From the NCBI GenBank assembly GCA_905372835.1, contig CAJPQK010000001.1, positions 434,001 through 498,000 of the forward strand: a stretch of DNA of 64,000 nucleotides, in the 5' to 3' direction. The notes under the pieces were generated by a model. The model did no database searches. It was not told the DNA's origin and saw only the letters and a list, made by a program, of their open reading frames with translations. The first letter of the stretch is position 1; every line of letters begins with the position of its first letter. Both the position numbers and the translations under genes were made by a program. The DNA comes from Candidatus Saccharimonadota bacterium (GTDB lineage Bacteria > Patescibacteriota > Saccharimonadia > Saccharimonadales > Saccharimonadaceae). Below, one piece after another: positions 16,418 through 25,385 of the stretch.

Positions 16418-19068
16418 TCGTCGCTGACAGTTTTCGAACTGCTTGCAGTGTAATATCCTTCGTCACGGACATTCACAGTGATGGTGTGTGATCCTGATGA
16501 TACACTGACCGAGACGCGGTCCGAGGCACTGTTGCCGCTGATATTGCTTGATTTGACTGAGCGTCCATCAACTAAGATATCAAGCGTAGCTAGGCCAAAT
16601 TTTCCTCCGTCAACACTCACGTCGATGGTGTATTTATTGCTTGAACCAGATGCGGTGATGCTGGCGACACGAGGCTTGGCATCACTACAGTTGTGTACGT
16701 CATCATCGGCGGTGGCGTTGTAGCCAGCTGGTGCGCTGAACGATTCTTTCTTGGTGATTGGATCAACCGCTTTGATTACGTCAACCTCTTCTCGTGCACC
16801 CTCTGGCGTACAAGAGGTGGCTTTCTTTTTGGATATGCGGTCAAATGTCATCTTGGACGAACTTTGTCCCTGGTTTTGGTTCCACCATGATGGGTACAAT
16901 TCTTTGCCGTTCTGTTTGATGCCAGATGGGCGGGTGTACCACATGCTTGATTTCCACTTGCCAGCTGGCTGATAGACCTGGGTGTGTGCAAAGCTCATGA
17001 CTTTCTGGATCACTGGTAAACCAGTTGACGAGTTTATGGAAGTCAGGGTGCGGCTGTCAGAGTTACCAAGCCAGAGCGTCATGGCGAGAGCTGGTGTGTA
17101 GCTCGCTAGCCAGATGTCTTTTGGTTGGTTGCCTTTGTCGGATGTTCCGGTCTTGTAGCTAGCGCGCACGCCTGGGATGCTTCCTGTCACCAATGTACTC
17201 GATCGGTCAGATAGGATGTCGTTGGTGATGTAAGCAGCCTGTGGATCAACAGCTTGCTTTGATTCATCTTTCCATTTCAGGAGGGTTTCGTTCTGAGAGT
17301 TGATCACTTCCGATACTGAGGTGGACTTTTTCCTGACACCCAGGCGAGCCAAGGTACCATAGGCATTGACGAGTTCAGTTTGTTTGGCACCACATCCACC
17401 AATGGCGGCAGATAGACCGTAACCACCAGAGTCTTCCTCTTGTTTACAATACTCTGAGTTACCAAGGCCTCGGATGAACTCCACAGTTGGCTTTGGACTA
17501 CCGTTACCAGCAATGTACATTGCTTTCACTGCTGGAGTGTTACGAGACAGACCAAGTCCTCGGCGAATGGTGATGTCACCCATGAACTTGTTGTCCCAGT
17601 TGTTAAGCTTGGCGCCGTAAATTGAGTCGATATTCTCGTCTTTCAGTATGGTGCCGCTTCCGTAAGCTTGGCTACCGCGCTTACTGAACAGGTGAGTAAA
17701 CACAAATGGCTTGATGGATGAACCTGGCTGGACAAAGGCTGTGGCGGCGTTGTCCTGGCCAAAGCCTGGATAGTTAAAGTCACGGCTACCCATCAGGGCA
17801 ACGATTTGACCAGTCTGCACATCCTCCACGACTGACGCACCGTTGTGAGCGTTAATGGCAGCTGGGCGGCCGGTCGCAAAGAAGGCTTTCATTTCGTTTT
17901 CTAATTTTTCTTGGATGCGCCAATCCAACGTTGTTTTAACGGTCAGCCCGCCTCGTCCAACAACTGCTTGGCCAAGTTCTTTTTCAAGCTGTGATCGGAC
18001 CATCATCACAAAGTGTGGCGCCTTCATGCCTTCAGTTTGTTCAACTTGTGGATAGAGATTGTCAAGAATTGGGTATTTTTTGGCTTCATCTGCTTCTTTT
18101 TGAGTGATGTACCCTTGTTCTGTCATGTAGTCTAAGATTGTGTGTTGACGCTCAATCAAGGCTTTATTACCAGCAGTGTTGTATGGGTTAAAGTAGGATG
18201 GATTTTGCGGAATTCCTGCCAGCAGGGCTGCTTCGGCTATAGTTAGGTCTTTCGCGCTTTTGTGGAAGTATGTTTGTGCAGCTGATTCAGCGCCATTACG
18301 ACGACCTCCATACGGTGATTCGTTGAGGTACAGTGACAAGATTTGGTCTTTGTTGTACATGCGCTCAACCTCAATGGCCAAAATCATCTCTTTGATCTTA
18401 CGTGGGATACCTTTGAGACCACGCTCGCCAGCTTCATCAGCAAAGAATACCTGCTTGACCAACTGTTGAGTCAATGTTGATCCTCCCTGAACCTGTCCTC
18501 CAGATGCCGTTGAGAATACAGCACGTGTCAAACCACTGACACTGACTCCATGGTGCTTGTAGAAATCTTTGTCCTCAATGGCGACGGTAGCATGTTTCAG
18601 GTGTTTACTGATTTGGTCACCTTCAACCACCAGTTTGTAGTTACCGGTTCCTTTATCTTCCCAGAGTAGCACGCCGTTACGGTCATAATATTTGGTAACG
18701 GTTGTTTGGACGCGTTTGGCAATTTCACCTGGTCGAATCTTATCCAGGTCTTTGCGGAAATATGCGAATAACCCACCGATAAACAAGATCATCAACAACA
18801 GAGTAATACCAGCAATTTTCAGCGCCATCTTTGCGCCGCGTTTTGAGAACCAATAGTTAGCTAAGCGCTTTGGATGTAAGCGATAGAAAAATCGCTTCAC
18901 TGGATGCTTCGGCAAGCTTGCCAAATATTCAGCCCGCTCACGCGAATCTTTATCTTTTTTAACTTTACGCTTATGTGCCAAATTGGCATATAAGCTTAAT
19001 CGCTTTGTCGCAGATTTCCTGGAACTCGAAGGCGATTTATTGCTGCTGTTCGTACTACTCTTATTCAC
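16414..19068 (-). CDS. Class A penicillin-binding protein (glycosyltransferase-transpeptidase)
   Basis: 884 residues from a GTG at 19068. TATAAT (19081-19076) ends 7 bases before this GTG, so earlier in-frame starts are rejected. Order: basic Ser/Lys-rich cytoplasmic tail, membrane helix (about 90-112), GT51 glycosyltransferase (AIEDKDFYKHHGVS, GGSTLTQQLVKQVFF, NESPYGGRRNGAESAAQ), transpeptidase with SxxK (QPGSSIKPF), SxN (SRNTPAVKAM) and KTGTSDKGNQPKD. The C-terminal beta domain ending in a Ser-rich repeat looks immunoglobulin-like. It polymerises and cross-links peptidoglycan on the outer face of the membrane. Confidence 0.95.
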   Translation of the reverse strand: MNKSSTNSSNKSPSSSRKSATKRLSLYANLAHKRKVKKDKDSRERAEYLASLPKHPVKRFFYRLHPKRLANYWFSKRGAKMALKIAGITLLLMILFIGGLFAYFRKDLDKIRPGEIAKRVQTTVTKYYDRNGVLLWEDKGTGNYKLVVEGDQISKHLKHATVAIEDKDFYKHHGVSVSGLTRAVFSTASGGQVQGGSTLTQQLVKQVFFADEAGERGLKGIPRKIKEMILAIEVERMYNKDQILSLYLNESPYGGRRNGAESAAQTYFHKSAKDLTIAEAALLAGIPQNPSYFNPYNTAGNKALIERQHTILDYMTEQGYITQKEADEAKKYPILDNLYPQVEQTEGMKAPHFVMMVRSQLEKELGQAVVGRGGLTVKTTLDWRIQEKLENEMKAFFATGRPAAINAHNGASVVEDVQTGQIVALMGSRDFNYPGFGQDNAATAFVQPGSSIKPFVFTHLFSKRGSQAYGSGTILKDENIDSIYGAKLNNWDNKFMGDITIRRGLGLSRNTPAVKAMYIAGNGSPKPTVEFIRGLGNSEYCKQEEDSGGYGLSAAIGGCGAKQTELVNAYGTLARLGVRKKSTSVSEVINSQNETLLKWKDESKQAVDPQAAYITNDILSDRSSTLVTGSIPGVRASYKTGTSDKGNQPKDIWLASYTPALAMTLWLGNSDSRTLTSINSSTGLPVIQKVMSFAHTQVYQPAGKWKSSMWYTRPSGIKQNGKELYPSWWNQNQGQSSSKMTFDRISKKKATSCTPEGAREEVDVIKAVDPITKKESFSAPAGYNATADDDVHNCSDAKPRVASITASGSSNKYTIDVSVDGGKFGLATLDILVDGRSVKSSNISGNSASDRVSVSVSSGSHTITVNVRDEGYYTASSSKTVSDD

Positions 19069-19154
19069 GTAATCTATTATATCACGCACATGGTTCGCAT
19101 CAACCGCCAAAAATTGGTATACTGATAATAAGATTAGCTGACCAAGGAGAAAAT

Positions 19155-20378
19155 ATGCAGTTATCAGAGGAATTACAGTGGCGCGGGTTTTGGAACCAGA
19201 CCACATTCACCAATGACAAGCTTATCGATTCGGAGAATTTTACGCTCTATTTGGGGACAGATCCGTCGGCTGACAGTTTGCATGTCGGGCACTTGGCGGT
19301 TTACATGATGGTGCGGCATTTTTTGGAGCGCGGTCACAAGGTATTTTTGCTGGTTGGTGGCGGCACGGGTATGATTGGCGATATGCGCGACACCGAGGAG
19401 CGGAGCCTGCTTTCTTATGCAGAAATTGAGCATAATAAACGAGCCTTGAAGGCGCAAGTGTCGCAAATTTTTGCGGGACGCGATTTTACCTTGGTGGACA
19501 ATGCGGATTGGCTGGGCAATCTGGGACTATTACCATTCCTTCGCGACATTGGTAAGAATTTCAACATGGCAGATTTGATTGGTCGTGAGTTTTTCAAGGC
19601 ACGCATCGACAACGGTAAGGGGTTGAGCTTTGCGGAATTTACCTACACCTTACTGCAGGGCTATGATTTCTGGCACTTATTCAAACATCACGGTGTCAAT
19701 TTGCAAATCGGCGGTTCCGACCAGTGGGGTAATTTGGTTTCAGGCGTGGAATTGATCCGCAAAAAAGAAAATGCTGAAGTTTACGCCATGACCGCACCAC
19801 TGCTCATCAACAAATCAACCGGGCGTAAATTTGGCAAGTCCGAAGGTGGCGCCGTCTGGCTGGATGAAAACAAAACCAGCGTCTACAAGTTCTATCAATT
19901 CTGGCTGAACGTTGACGACGAAAGCGCCATTGAGTACATGAAAATCTTCACCATGCTCGATCGCGACACCATTGAGGCTATCGCTGAAAACCACGCCGTC
20001 AATCCAGGTGCGCGCTCGGCGCAAAAAGTCTTGGCTCGTGAAGTCACCGACATCGTTCACGGTGTTAATCGGCGCGAATCAGTGGAGCGGGTGACCGAAG
20101 TATTGTTTGGTGGCGGCGATTTTCGGCAATTGTCAGACGATGACTTGGATGCTCTCGCCAAGGAAATTCCGCGCGTTGATGTCGGCGTCGGCGTGATTGA
20201 AGCGCTGGTGGTTTCTGGTGCGGTCAGCTCCAACGGCGAGGCAAAACGCCTATTGAAATCTGGCGCCATCAGTCTCAACGGCGAAAAAATAGCCGAAGAT
20301 CAAGCTGTCAACACCACGTCGCTACTCAAAAAGGGTAAAAATACATTTGTGCTAATCATGGAGGGAGACGAAGAGTGA
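19155..20378 (+). CDS. tyrS: Tyrosyl-tRNA synthetase
   Basis: 407 residues. The ATG at 19155 has AAGGAG 7 bases upstream and follows TATACT by about 35 bases, so the longer in-frame extension is not used. It charges tRNA-Tyr. The class I HIGH-like motif is HVGHLAVYM and the KMSKS-like motif is KFGKSEGGAVW; GSDQWGNL contacts tyrosine-AMP. A C-terminal S4 domain (residues about 345-400) is present. No attenuator or T-box lies upstream, unlike hisS in this window. It starts an operon with HAD phosphatase, recG, a phospholipase-like gene and rsmD. Confidence 0.97.
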   Translation: MQLSEELQWRGFWNQTTFTNDKLIDSENFTLYLGTDPSADSLHVGHLAVYMMVRHFLERGHKVFLLVGGGTGMIGDMRDTEERSLLSYAEIEHNKRALKAQVSQIFAGRDFTLVDNADWLGNLGLLPFLRDIGKNFNMADLIGREFFKARIDNGKGLSFAEFTYTLLQGYDFWHLFKHHGVNLQIGGSDQWGNLVSGVELIRKKENAEVYAMTAPLLINKSTGRKFGKSEGGAVWLDENKTSVYKFYQFWLNVDDESAIEYMKIFTMLDRDTIEAIAENHAVNPGARSAQKVLAREVTDIVHGVNRRESVERVTEVLFGGGDFRQLSDDDLDALAKEIPRVDVGVGVIEALVVSGAVSSNGEAKRLLKSGAISLNGEKIAEDQAVNTTSLLKKGKNTFVLIMEGDEE

Positions 20379-21130
20379 AAAAAATTATAGCGTTTGATTC
20401 AGACGACACCATTGTCCTGTCAAAAATGCCAGCGACACCACGCATGGCTGGTTTATTGGCAGAATTATTGAAACATTACGACGTGTGTATTATTTCTGGC
20501 ACTGATTTTGAAGGGGTGATCTATCCAAACACTGTTAGACAAATCGAACAAGTTCCGGGCGTTGATCTCGGCCGACTGCACATCATGCCGACCTGTGGCA
20601 CTCGGTACTATCGCTTCCAGGATGGTGAATGGCGGCTGCAATATCAGGAGGATTTGACTGAAGAACAAAAAGCTCGGATTTTTGAAGCAATTGAGACCTC
20701 AGCTAAAGAACTTGGTATGTGGGTGGACAATCCAGCTGGTGAGATCATTGAAGACCGTCTCAGTCAGGTAACGTATTCTGCACTGGGCCAAAAAGCCACA
20801 CCTGAGGATAAATATGCGTGGGCTGAAGCCAACAAGGAAAAACGAAAATTACTCAATGACGCCGTCAAAGCACGTATTCCAGAATTTGAGATTCGGACGG
20901 CAGGTACCACTAGTCTGGACGTCACCAAACCTGGTATCGACAAAGCACATGGCATGAAAAAACTGATGGAAGCAACGGGCGTAGCTAAGGAAGAGATTTT
21001 ATTCTTTGGCGACAAACTAGAAGAAGGTGGTAATGATTTCCCGGTTAAAAATATGGGTATTGACTGCATTGCTGTGGAGCGTTGGGAAGATACCGCCTAC
21101 GCATTGGAAGGCATCAACGCTGTTTCGTAG
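20375..21130 (+). CDS. HAD superfamily hydrolase, phosphomannomutase/IIB-like
   Basis: 251 residues, GTG start overlapping the tyrS stop (GTGA). Motif I is AFDSDDTIVLS (DxDxT-type), motif II the Ser/Thr after CIISGTDFEG, and motif IV FFGDKLEEGGNDFPV. The cap region with MPTCGTRYYRF resembles the eukaryotic-type phosphomannomutase / HAD-IIB group. The substrate is probably a sugar phosphate, but this cannot be settled from sequence alone. It is co-transcribed with tyrS and recG. Confidence 0.82.
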   Translation: MKKIIAFDSDDTIVLSKMPATPRMAGLLAELLKHYDVCIISGTDFEGVIYPNTVRQIEQVPGVDLGRLHIMPTCGTRYYRFQDGEWRLQYQEDLTEEQKARIFEAIETSAKELGMWVDNPAGEIIEDRLSQVTYSALGQKATPEDKYAWAEANKEKRKLLNDAVKARIPEFEIRTAGTTSLDVTKPGIDKAHGMKKLMEATGVAKEEILFFGDKLEEGGNDFPVKNMGIDCIAVERWEDTAYALEGINAVS

Positions 21131-23173
21131 ATGAAGCTGACAACTCCACTGGAACACATCAAAGGCGTCGGTCCCAAAACTGCCCAAGCGCTGTCGGCGG
21201 CGGGTCTGGAGACGGTGGCGGACGCCTTGGATTTTTTGCCGCGGGCGTATGATGATTATTCGGCGGCGGTTAACATTGCTGATCTGCAGCCGGGCAAAGT
21301 GACGGTGCGGGCGCGCTGCGAATCGATTTCCACGCGCATTGTGCGCCGAGGCCTGAGGATTACCACGGCAGTGCTGGCGGATGATTCTGGCAAGGTTAAG
21401 GCCGTTTGGTTCAATCAGCCGTACCGCGAATCGCAGCTGAGATCCGACGCCGAATTCATGTTTTCTGGCCAATTTGGCATGCAATATAACAGCTATCAGA
21501 TTAGCAATCCATCCGTCGAACTTGCCAAGCAAACCGATACATCCGACGCCCAGCCTACGTTGGGCATCCATCCCGTCTACAAATCCATCAAAAATCTCCG
21601 CCCCAAAACCGTGCAGGATTTGCTAAAAAATTTGCGGCCCATCATGGAATTTTTGCCCGAAACGCTACCAGAACACATTGTCCAGCGGCAAAAACTAGTC
21701 AGCCGCGCGGAAGCCGTCAAGTTCCTCCATGCGCCAAATAGTCACGAGGAAATTGCCCGCGGCCGGGAACGCTTGGCGTTTGAAGAGTTGTTTGAAATGA
21801 TTTTGGCGGCACAATTTAATAAACAAGAGCAAACCAAATTGACTGGCTGGTGCATTCCGTTCAATCAGCCAGTTGTTAAGCAATTTGTCGAGCAGCTGCC
21901 GTTTCCCTTAACCAACGCGCAGCGCCGCGCCGCGTGGCAGATTTTGCAAGATTTGGAGTCCGAACATCCAATGAATCGATTATTGCAAGGCGATGTTGGT
22001 TCAGGCAAAACGGTAGTCGCTGGACTGGTGGCAGCGGAAGTGGCGCAGGCTGGTTTTCAGACGGCCATCATGGCACCGACGGAGATTTTGGCGGCTCAGC
22101 ATGCCAAGACGCTGGATGAGCTGTTATCGCCGTTCGGTGTGTCGGTGGCGCTGCTAACGGGACATGTCAAGGGCGCTCAGCGGCGGCAGCTGCTGAATAA
22201 TTTAGCAAATGGTGATATTAACGTGGTGGTTGGTACGCACGCGCTGATTCAGGAAAAAGTAACGTACCGCAAATTGGGGTTTGCGGTGATTGACGAGCAG
22301 CATCGATTTGGCGTCAAGCAGCGACAGGCGTTGCTGCAGAAGGCAGACTACATGCCGCATCTGCTCAGTATGACCGCTACGCCGATTCCACGCAGCTTGG
22401 CGTTGACCTTGTACGGTGAACTAGACATCTCGATTTTGGATGAGCTACCAGCTGGCCGTCAGCCGATTCAAACGAAAATTTGGTCACCGGCCTCAGCGCC
22501 GAAGCTCTACGAAGCGATTGACCACGAGCTAGCTCAGGGTCGCCAAGCCTACGTCATTTGTCCGTTGATTGATGATAATCCTGACAATGACAAAAAGTCG
22601 GTCGAGGCGGAATATCACAAATTGGCAAAAACGATGTTTCGTCATCGCCGCGTCGGATTGTTGCACGGTAAACTGCCGCCAGAGGAAAAAGCGGCGGTCA
22701 TGCAGCAGTTCGCGGACGGCGATATTGACATGTTGGTGAGTACCACGGTGGTGGAGGTCGGCGTTAATGTGCCGAACGCCACGGTCATGCTCATTGAAAA
22801 TGCTGATAACTTTGGGCTCAGCCAGCTTCATCAGCTGCGCGGGCGGGTTGGCCGTGGTGAGTATCAGAGTTTTTGTCATCTGATGATGTCGAGTCATGAC
22901 AAGCCAAGCCAGCGCCTCAGGGAAATTGAGAAGTCTCAGGACGGCTTTTACTTGGCGGAAGTTGACTTGAAACTACGCGGCCCTGGTGAGATTTACGGAC
23001 GAGCGCAGCATGGCGCGCTGAACCTGAAAATTGCCTCGCTGAGTGACACGCCACTGATTGCCCGTGCGCAAACGGAGGCCGAGCGCTTTGTCAAAGAGGG
23101 GCAGGATTTGCTACAATATAACCATCTGGCGCGTGCCGTCAGTCGCTATCAGCGATTAACCATTTTGAATTAA
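21131..23173 (+). CDS. recG: ATP-dependent DNA helicase RecG
   Basis: 680 residues, normal length. RecG remodels stalled replication forks and Holliday junctions. The N-terminal wedge domain has GVGPKTAQALSAAGLETV and an OB fold. The helicase core shows Walker A GDVGSGKTVV, DEQH box VIDEQHRFGV, MTATPIPRSLALT and the motif VI region QLRGRVGRG. The ATG follows the upstream stop directly. Confidence 0.97.
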   Translation: MKLTTPLEHIKGVGPKTAQALSAAGLETVADALDFLPRAYDDYSAAVNIADLQPGKVTVRARCESISTRIVRRGLRITTAVLADDSGKVKAVWFNQPYRESQLRSDAEFMFSGQFGMQYNSYQISNPSVELAKQTDTSDAQPTLGIHPVYKSIKNLRPKTVQDLLKNLRPIMEFLPETLPEHIVQRQKLVSRAEAVKFLHAPNSHEEIARGRERLAFEELFEMILAAQFNKQEQTKLTGWCIPFNQPVVKQFVEQLPFPLTNAQRRAAWQILQDLESEHPMNRLLQGDVGSGKTVVAGLVAAEVAQAGFQTAIMAPTEILAAQHAKTLDELLSPFGVSVALLTGHVKGAQRRQLLNNLANGDINVVVGTHALIQEKVTYRKLGFAVIDEQHRFGVKQRQALLQKADYMPHLLSMTATPIPRSLALTLYGELDISILDELPAGRQPIQTKIWSPASAPKLYEAIDHELAQGRQAYVICPLIDDNPDNDKKSVEAEYHKLAKTMFRHRRVGLLHGKLPPEEKAAVMQQFADGDIDMLVSTTVVEVGVNVPNATVMLIENADNFGLSQLHQLRGRVGRGEYQSFCHLMMSSHDKPSQRLREIEKSQDGFYLAEVDLKLRGPGEIYGRAQHGALNLKIASLSDTPLIARAQTEAERFVKEGQDLLQYNHLARAVSRYQRLTILN

Positions 23174-23174
23174 T

Positions 23175-23990
23175 ATGTATGCAGGAACAACAATTAGAGA
23201 TGGCTCTGGCCGATTTATCGGTGTTCATCAAAAGATAGATCGAGTGGCCAGGCGACATCTGACGCCAATGCTGCCTGATTGGTGTGATTTTCCTGATATC
23301 AAAGATATTCTGCATTTTGAAGGCAAAAACGGCCCTGACGGCGTCAAGCGTAAAAGTCCAGCTGTTGACGAGCCGTGGCATTTCATTAATCCAGACGATC
23401 CAAACGACACGGCGCTTTTGGAGATGATTGACCAGCATATTGATAATCTGGCGAAAGCGCTGCAGAACCATAATTCTGAACGAGCCGCCTTTGAAGCGGC
23501 GTGGATGGCGCATGCCATCACTGATGGTTTGACGCCAGCGCATCATTTCCCGCTAGAGCATGCCATGCAGGAGCTGCGCGGCGGCGAAGGTTTGGAGACG
23601 CGAACCTCCATCCTCAAGAAAAACGTCATGAAGGGCGACACAGGGATTGAACTCATCAAAAACAACTGGAAGTTTTGGGGCGCTAAAGGTATGATGACCA
23701 TGCATGTGGCGTTTGAAGCGGGCGTGGCAAGCGTGGTGGCCTATCCGCGCTTTAAGGACGCCGTGCCAAGCGAGGCTGAGATTTTGCAGGTCAAGCAGCA
23801 GGGCTATCGGGAATATTATTTGGAGCAAGTTCACGCCGTGGCCGGCCTAAAAATGTATGACAATTTTGGCAAAAACGGCTGGACAACGGATCTGGCGCGG
23901 CAAACTAACCATGAACTGATGCCGATCATCATCAAAGCCGTCATACTGGGCTGGCTGGCGTCGGTTTGGAAATTTGAGGCCAAACGGTGA
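23175..23990 (+). CDS. Zinc-dependent phospholipase C / S1-P1 nuclease-like protein
   Basis: 271 residues, starting one base after recG. A helical protein with histidine/aspartate patterns typical of the zinc phospholipase C and S1/P1 nuclease fold: DEPWHFINPDD, AAWMAHAITDGLTPAHHF and HEL near the C-terminus. No signal peptide is visible, so unlike secreted phospholipases it may act inside the cell. The family call rests on motifs only. The rsmD start overlaps its stop. Confidence 0.65.
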   Translation: MYAGTTIRDGSGRFIGVHQKIDRVARRHLTPMLPDWCDFPDIKDILHFEGKNGPDGVKRKSPAVDEPWHFINPDDPNDTALLEMIDQHIDNLAKALQNHNSERAAFEAAWMAHAITDGLTPAHHFPLEHAMQELRGGEGLETRTSILKKNVMKGDTGIELIKNNWKFWGAKGMMTMHVAFEAGVASVVAYPRFKDAVPSEAEILQVKQQGYREYYLEQVHAVAGLKMYDNFGKNGWTTDLARQTNHELMPIIIKAVILGWLASVWKFEAKR

Positions 23991-24535
23991 GAGTACGAAT
24001 CATCGCTGGTGAATTTGGTGGACGATTCATCCAGGCGCCGCCCGGCTCAACGACACATCCCATGGGCGAACGAGTGCGTTCGGCGATGTTCAATTCACTG
24101 GGCGAAACAGTCCGCGGTGCGCGGGTCTTGGACGCCTTTGCTGGCTCTGGTGCCATTGGCCTGGAGGCGCTCAGCCGTGGCGCTGAGTCAGTAGTTTTCG
24201 TGGAGCGAGACCGCGTCGCGCAGCGTGTCATTGCCGAAAACATAGGCAGTTTGGGTGTCGATGAAAAATCTATTGTAATAAAAACAACGATATCAAATTG
24301 GCTGAAAAGCATGAGCGTAACAGAGAAGTTTGATATCATTTTTGCTGATCCGCCATATCATAATCCTCAGTTTTCCACAGTTTCACGACTAATGGGGCTT
24401 CTCAAACCGGGCGGATGTATGATATTATCACACCCAGGAATAGGTGAGGTGCCAATTCAAAACGGAATTGTTGTGGTGGACAATCGTAGTTATGGGGAGG
24501 CGCACCTCACCAAATTCCTGCGAGAACCATCTTAG
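23987..24535 (+). CDS. rsmD: 16S rRNA m2G966 methyltransferase RsmD
   Basis: 182 residues, GTG start overlapping the previous stop (GTGA). It methylates G966 of 16S rRNA using S-adenosylmethionine. Visible are RIIAGEFGGRFI, THPMGERVRSAMFNSL, SAM motif DAFAGSGAIGLEALSRGA and the catalytic FADPPYHNP. A terminator follows. Confidence 0.95.
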   Translation: MRVRIIAGEFGGRFIQAPPGSTTHPMGERVRSAMFNSLGETVRGARVLDAFAGSGAIGLEALSRGAESVVFVERDRVAQRVIAENIGSLGVDEKSIVIKTTISNWLKSMSVTEKFDIIFADPPYHNPQFSTVSRLMGLLKPGGCMILSHPGIGEVPIQNGIVVVDNRSYGEAHLTKFLREPS

Positions 24536-24545
24536 TTTGATCATT

Positions 24546-24572
24546 AGTCCCGATGTACGTCGAGGACTTTTT
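24546..24572 (+). terminator. Terminator of the tyrS-recG-rsmD operon
   Basis: AGTCC-CGA ... TCG-A-GGACT stem followed by TTTTT. Confidence 0.7.
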
Positions 24573-24668
24573 GTTATGTCGGCGCGGAATACAGTATTGC
24601 AAAAGTAAACTCTATATGGTATAGGTAGTGCTAGACATATTTGGAACCAAAAGAGGAGGAATGGAAAT

Positions 24669-24881
24669 ATGCCACGTGCTAATCATGACCTAATGGAGCG
24701 AGGACTTACAGGGGCAACTGCTAGTAGTCCTGAGGACAATGACATGAGAGCGCTTCTTGACGCCATTCGTACGCAAAAAAATCTTGACGAAGAGCGGAAA
24801 AGAATTAACAACCTTAGACAACTTGGTCAGGAAGTCTTGGAGAAGTGTGGTTACGCAGAGTATAGCGAAATAACCGTTTAG
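24669..24881 (+). CDS. Small helical protein, 70 residues, unknown
   Basis: AAGAGGAGGAATGGAAAT upstream gives a strong Shine-Dalgarno, and TTGCAA-17-TATAGG is a plausible promoter. The protein is hydrophilic: a disordered N-terminus (MPRANHDLMERGLTGATASS) then a helix rich in Arg/Lys/Glu (IRTQKNLDEERKRINNLRQL) that could form a coiled coil. Function unknown. Confidence 0.6.
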   Translation: MPRANHDLMERGLTGATASSPEDNDMRALLDAIRTQKNLDEERKRINNLRQLGQEVLEKCGYAEYSEITV

Positions 24882-24944
24882 CTTTTGTTAACGTTGAGGG
24901 ATAAATAAAAAGAGCCTCACTGGGGAGCTCGTGATGGTGAGTTG

Positions 24945-25019
24945 TGGTGCGGATGGGGAGAGTCGAACTCCCGTCTCAACCTTGGGAAGGTCACATAATA
25001 GCCGTTATACGACACCCGC
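24945..25019 (-). tRNA. tRNA-Gly(CCC)
   Basis: Acceptor GCGGGTG / CATCCGC with one G-U pair, discriminator A, encoded CCA. Anticodon loop TTCCCAA gives CCC. T-loop TTCGACT is normal. Promoter TTGTCG-17-TATACT lies at about 25038-25066 on the reverse strand. GAGCTCCCC...GAGGCTC and a T run downstream (about 24905-24931) look like its terminator. Confidence 0.93.
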
Positions 25020-25085
25020 GTTCTTAAAAGTATATCACCCTTGTCAGATGGCGACAACTTTAGTACAATGAAATAGCAAGTTTGT

Positions 25086-25161
25086 GGCTCTTTAGCTCAG
25101 TTGGTAGAGCAGAGGCCTGAAGAGCCTTGTGTCCCCAGTTCAAGTCTGGGAGGAGCCACCA
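25086..25161 (+). tRNA. tRNA-Phe(GAA)
   Basis: Acceptor GGCTCTT / AGGAGCC, D-loop with GG, anticodon stem GAGGC / GCCTT around loop CTGAAGA (anticodon GAA), T-loop TTCAAGT, encoded CCA. Promoter TTGTCA-17-TACAAT immediately upstream, overlapping the divergent tRNA-Gly promoter. Confidence 0.96.
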
Positions 25162-25210
25162 AATATTGCATTTTATTCACGGCTTTGTTACAATAAATCG
25201 TGAACAACAT

Positions 25211-25286
25211 GCGGGTATAGCTCAGTTGTTAGAGCGCTTCCTTGCCATGGAAGAGGCCAGGAGTTAGAGTCTCCTTACCCGCACCA
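25211..25286 (+). tRNA. tRNA-Gly(GCC) with altered elbow bases
   Basis: Acceptor GCGGGTA / TACCCGC, anticodon stem CTTCC / GGAAG around TTGCCAT (anticodon GCC), encoded CCA. The D-loop reads AGTTGTTA, so position 19 is U rather than G, and the T-loop reads TTAGAGT, so position 56 is A rather than C. The near-universal G19-C56 tertiary pair thus appears replaced by U19-A56. Confidence 0.93.
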
Positions 25287-25296
25287 ATTTTGAATG

Positions 25297-25319
25297 TCGA
25301 GCTTTTAAGCTCGATTTTT
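25297..25319 (+). terminator. Terminator after tRNA-Gly(GCC)
   Basis: TCGAGC-TTTTAA-GCTCGA stem followed by TTTTT. Confidence 0.75.
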
Positions 25320-25385
25320 AAATAATTCTATAGTAAATTAGTTCGTAGTGTGGCCATTTATTTGGTAAATATTATCTATTAGCTT

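Noticed and set aside
19082..19155. Possible attenuator or T-box before tyrS
   Set aside because: The leader is about 30 bases, has no Tyr-rich ORF, no terminator and no T-box sequence.
19069..19206. N-terminal extension of the penicillin-binding protein
   Set aside because: It would cover the TATAAT box and the tyrS promoter region; the GTG at 19068 fits the leaderless pattern.
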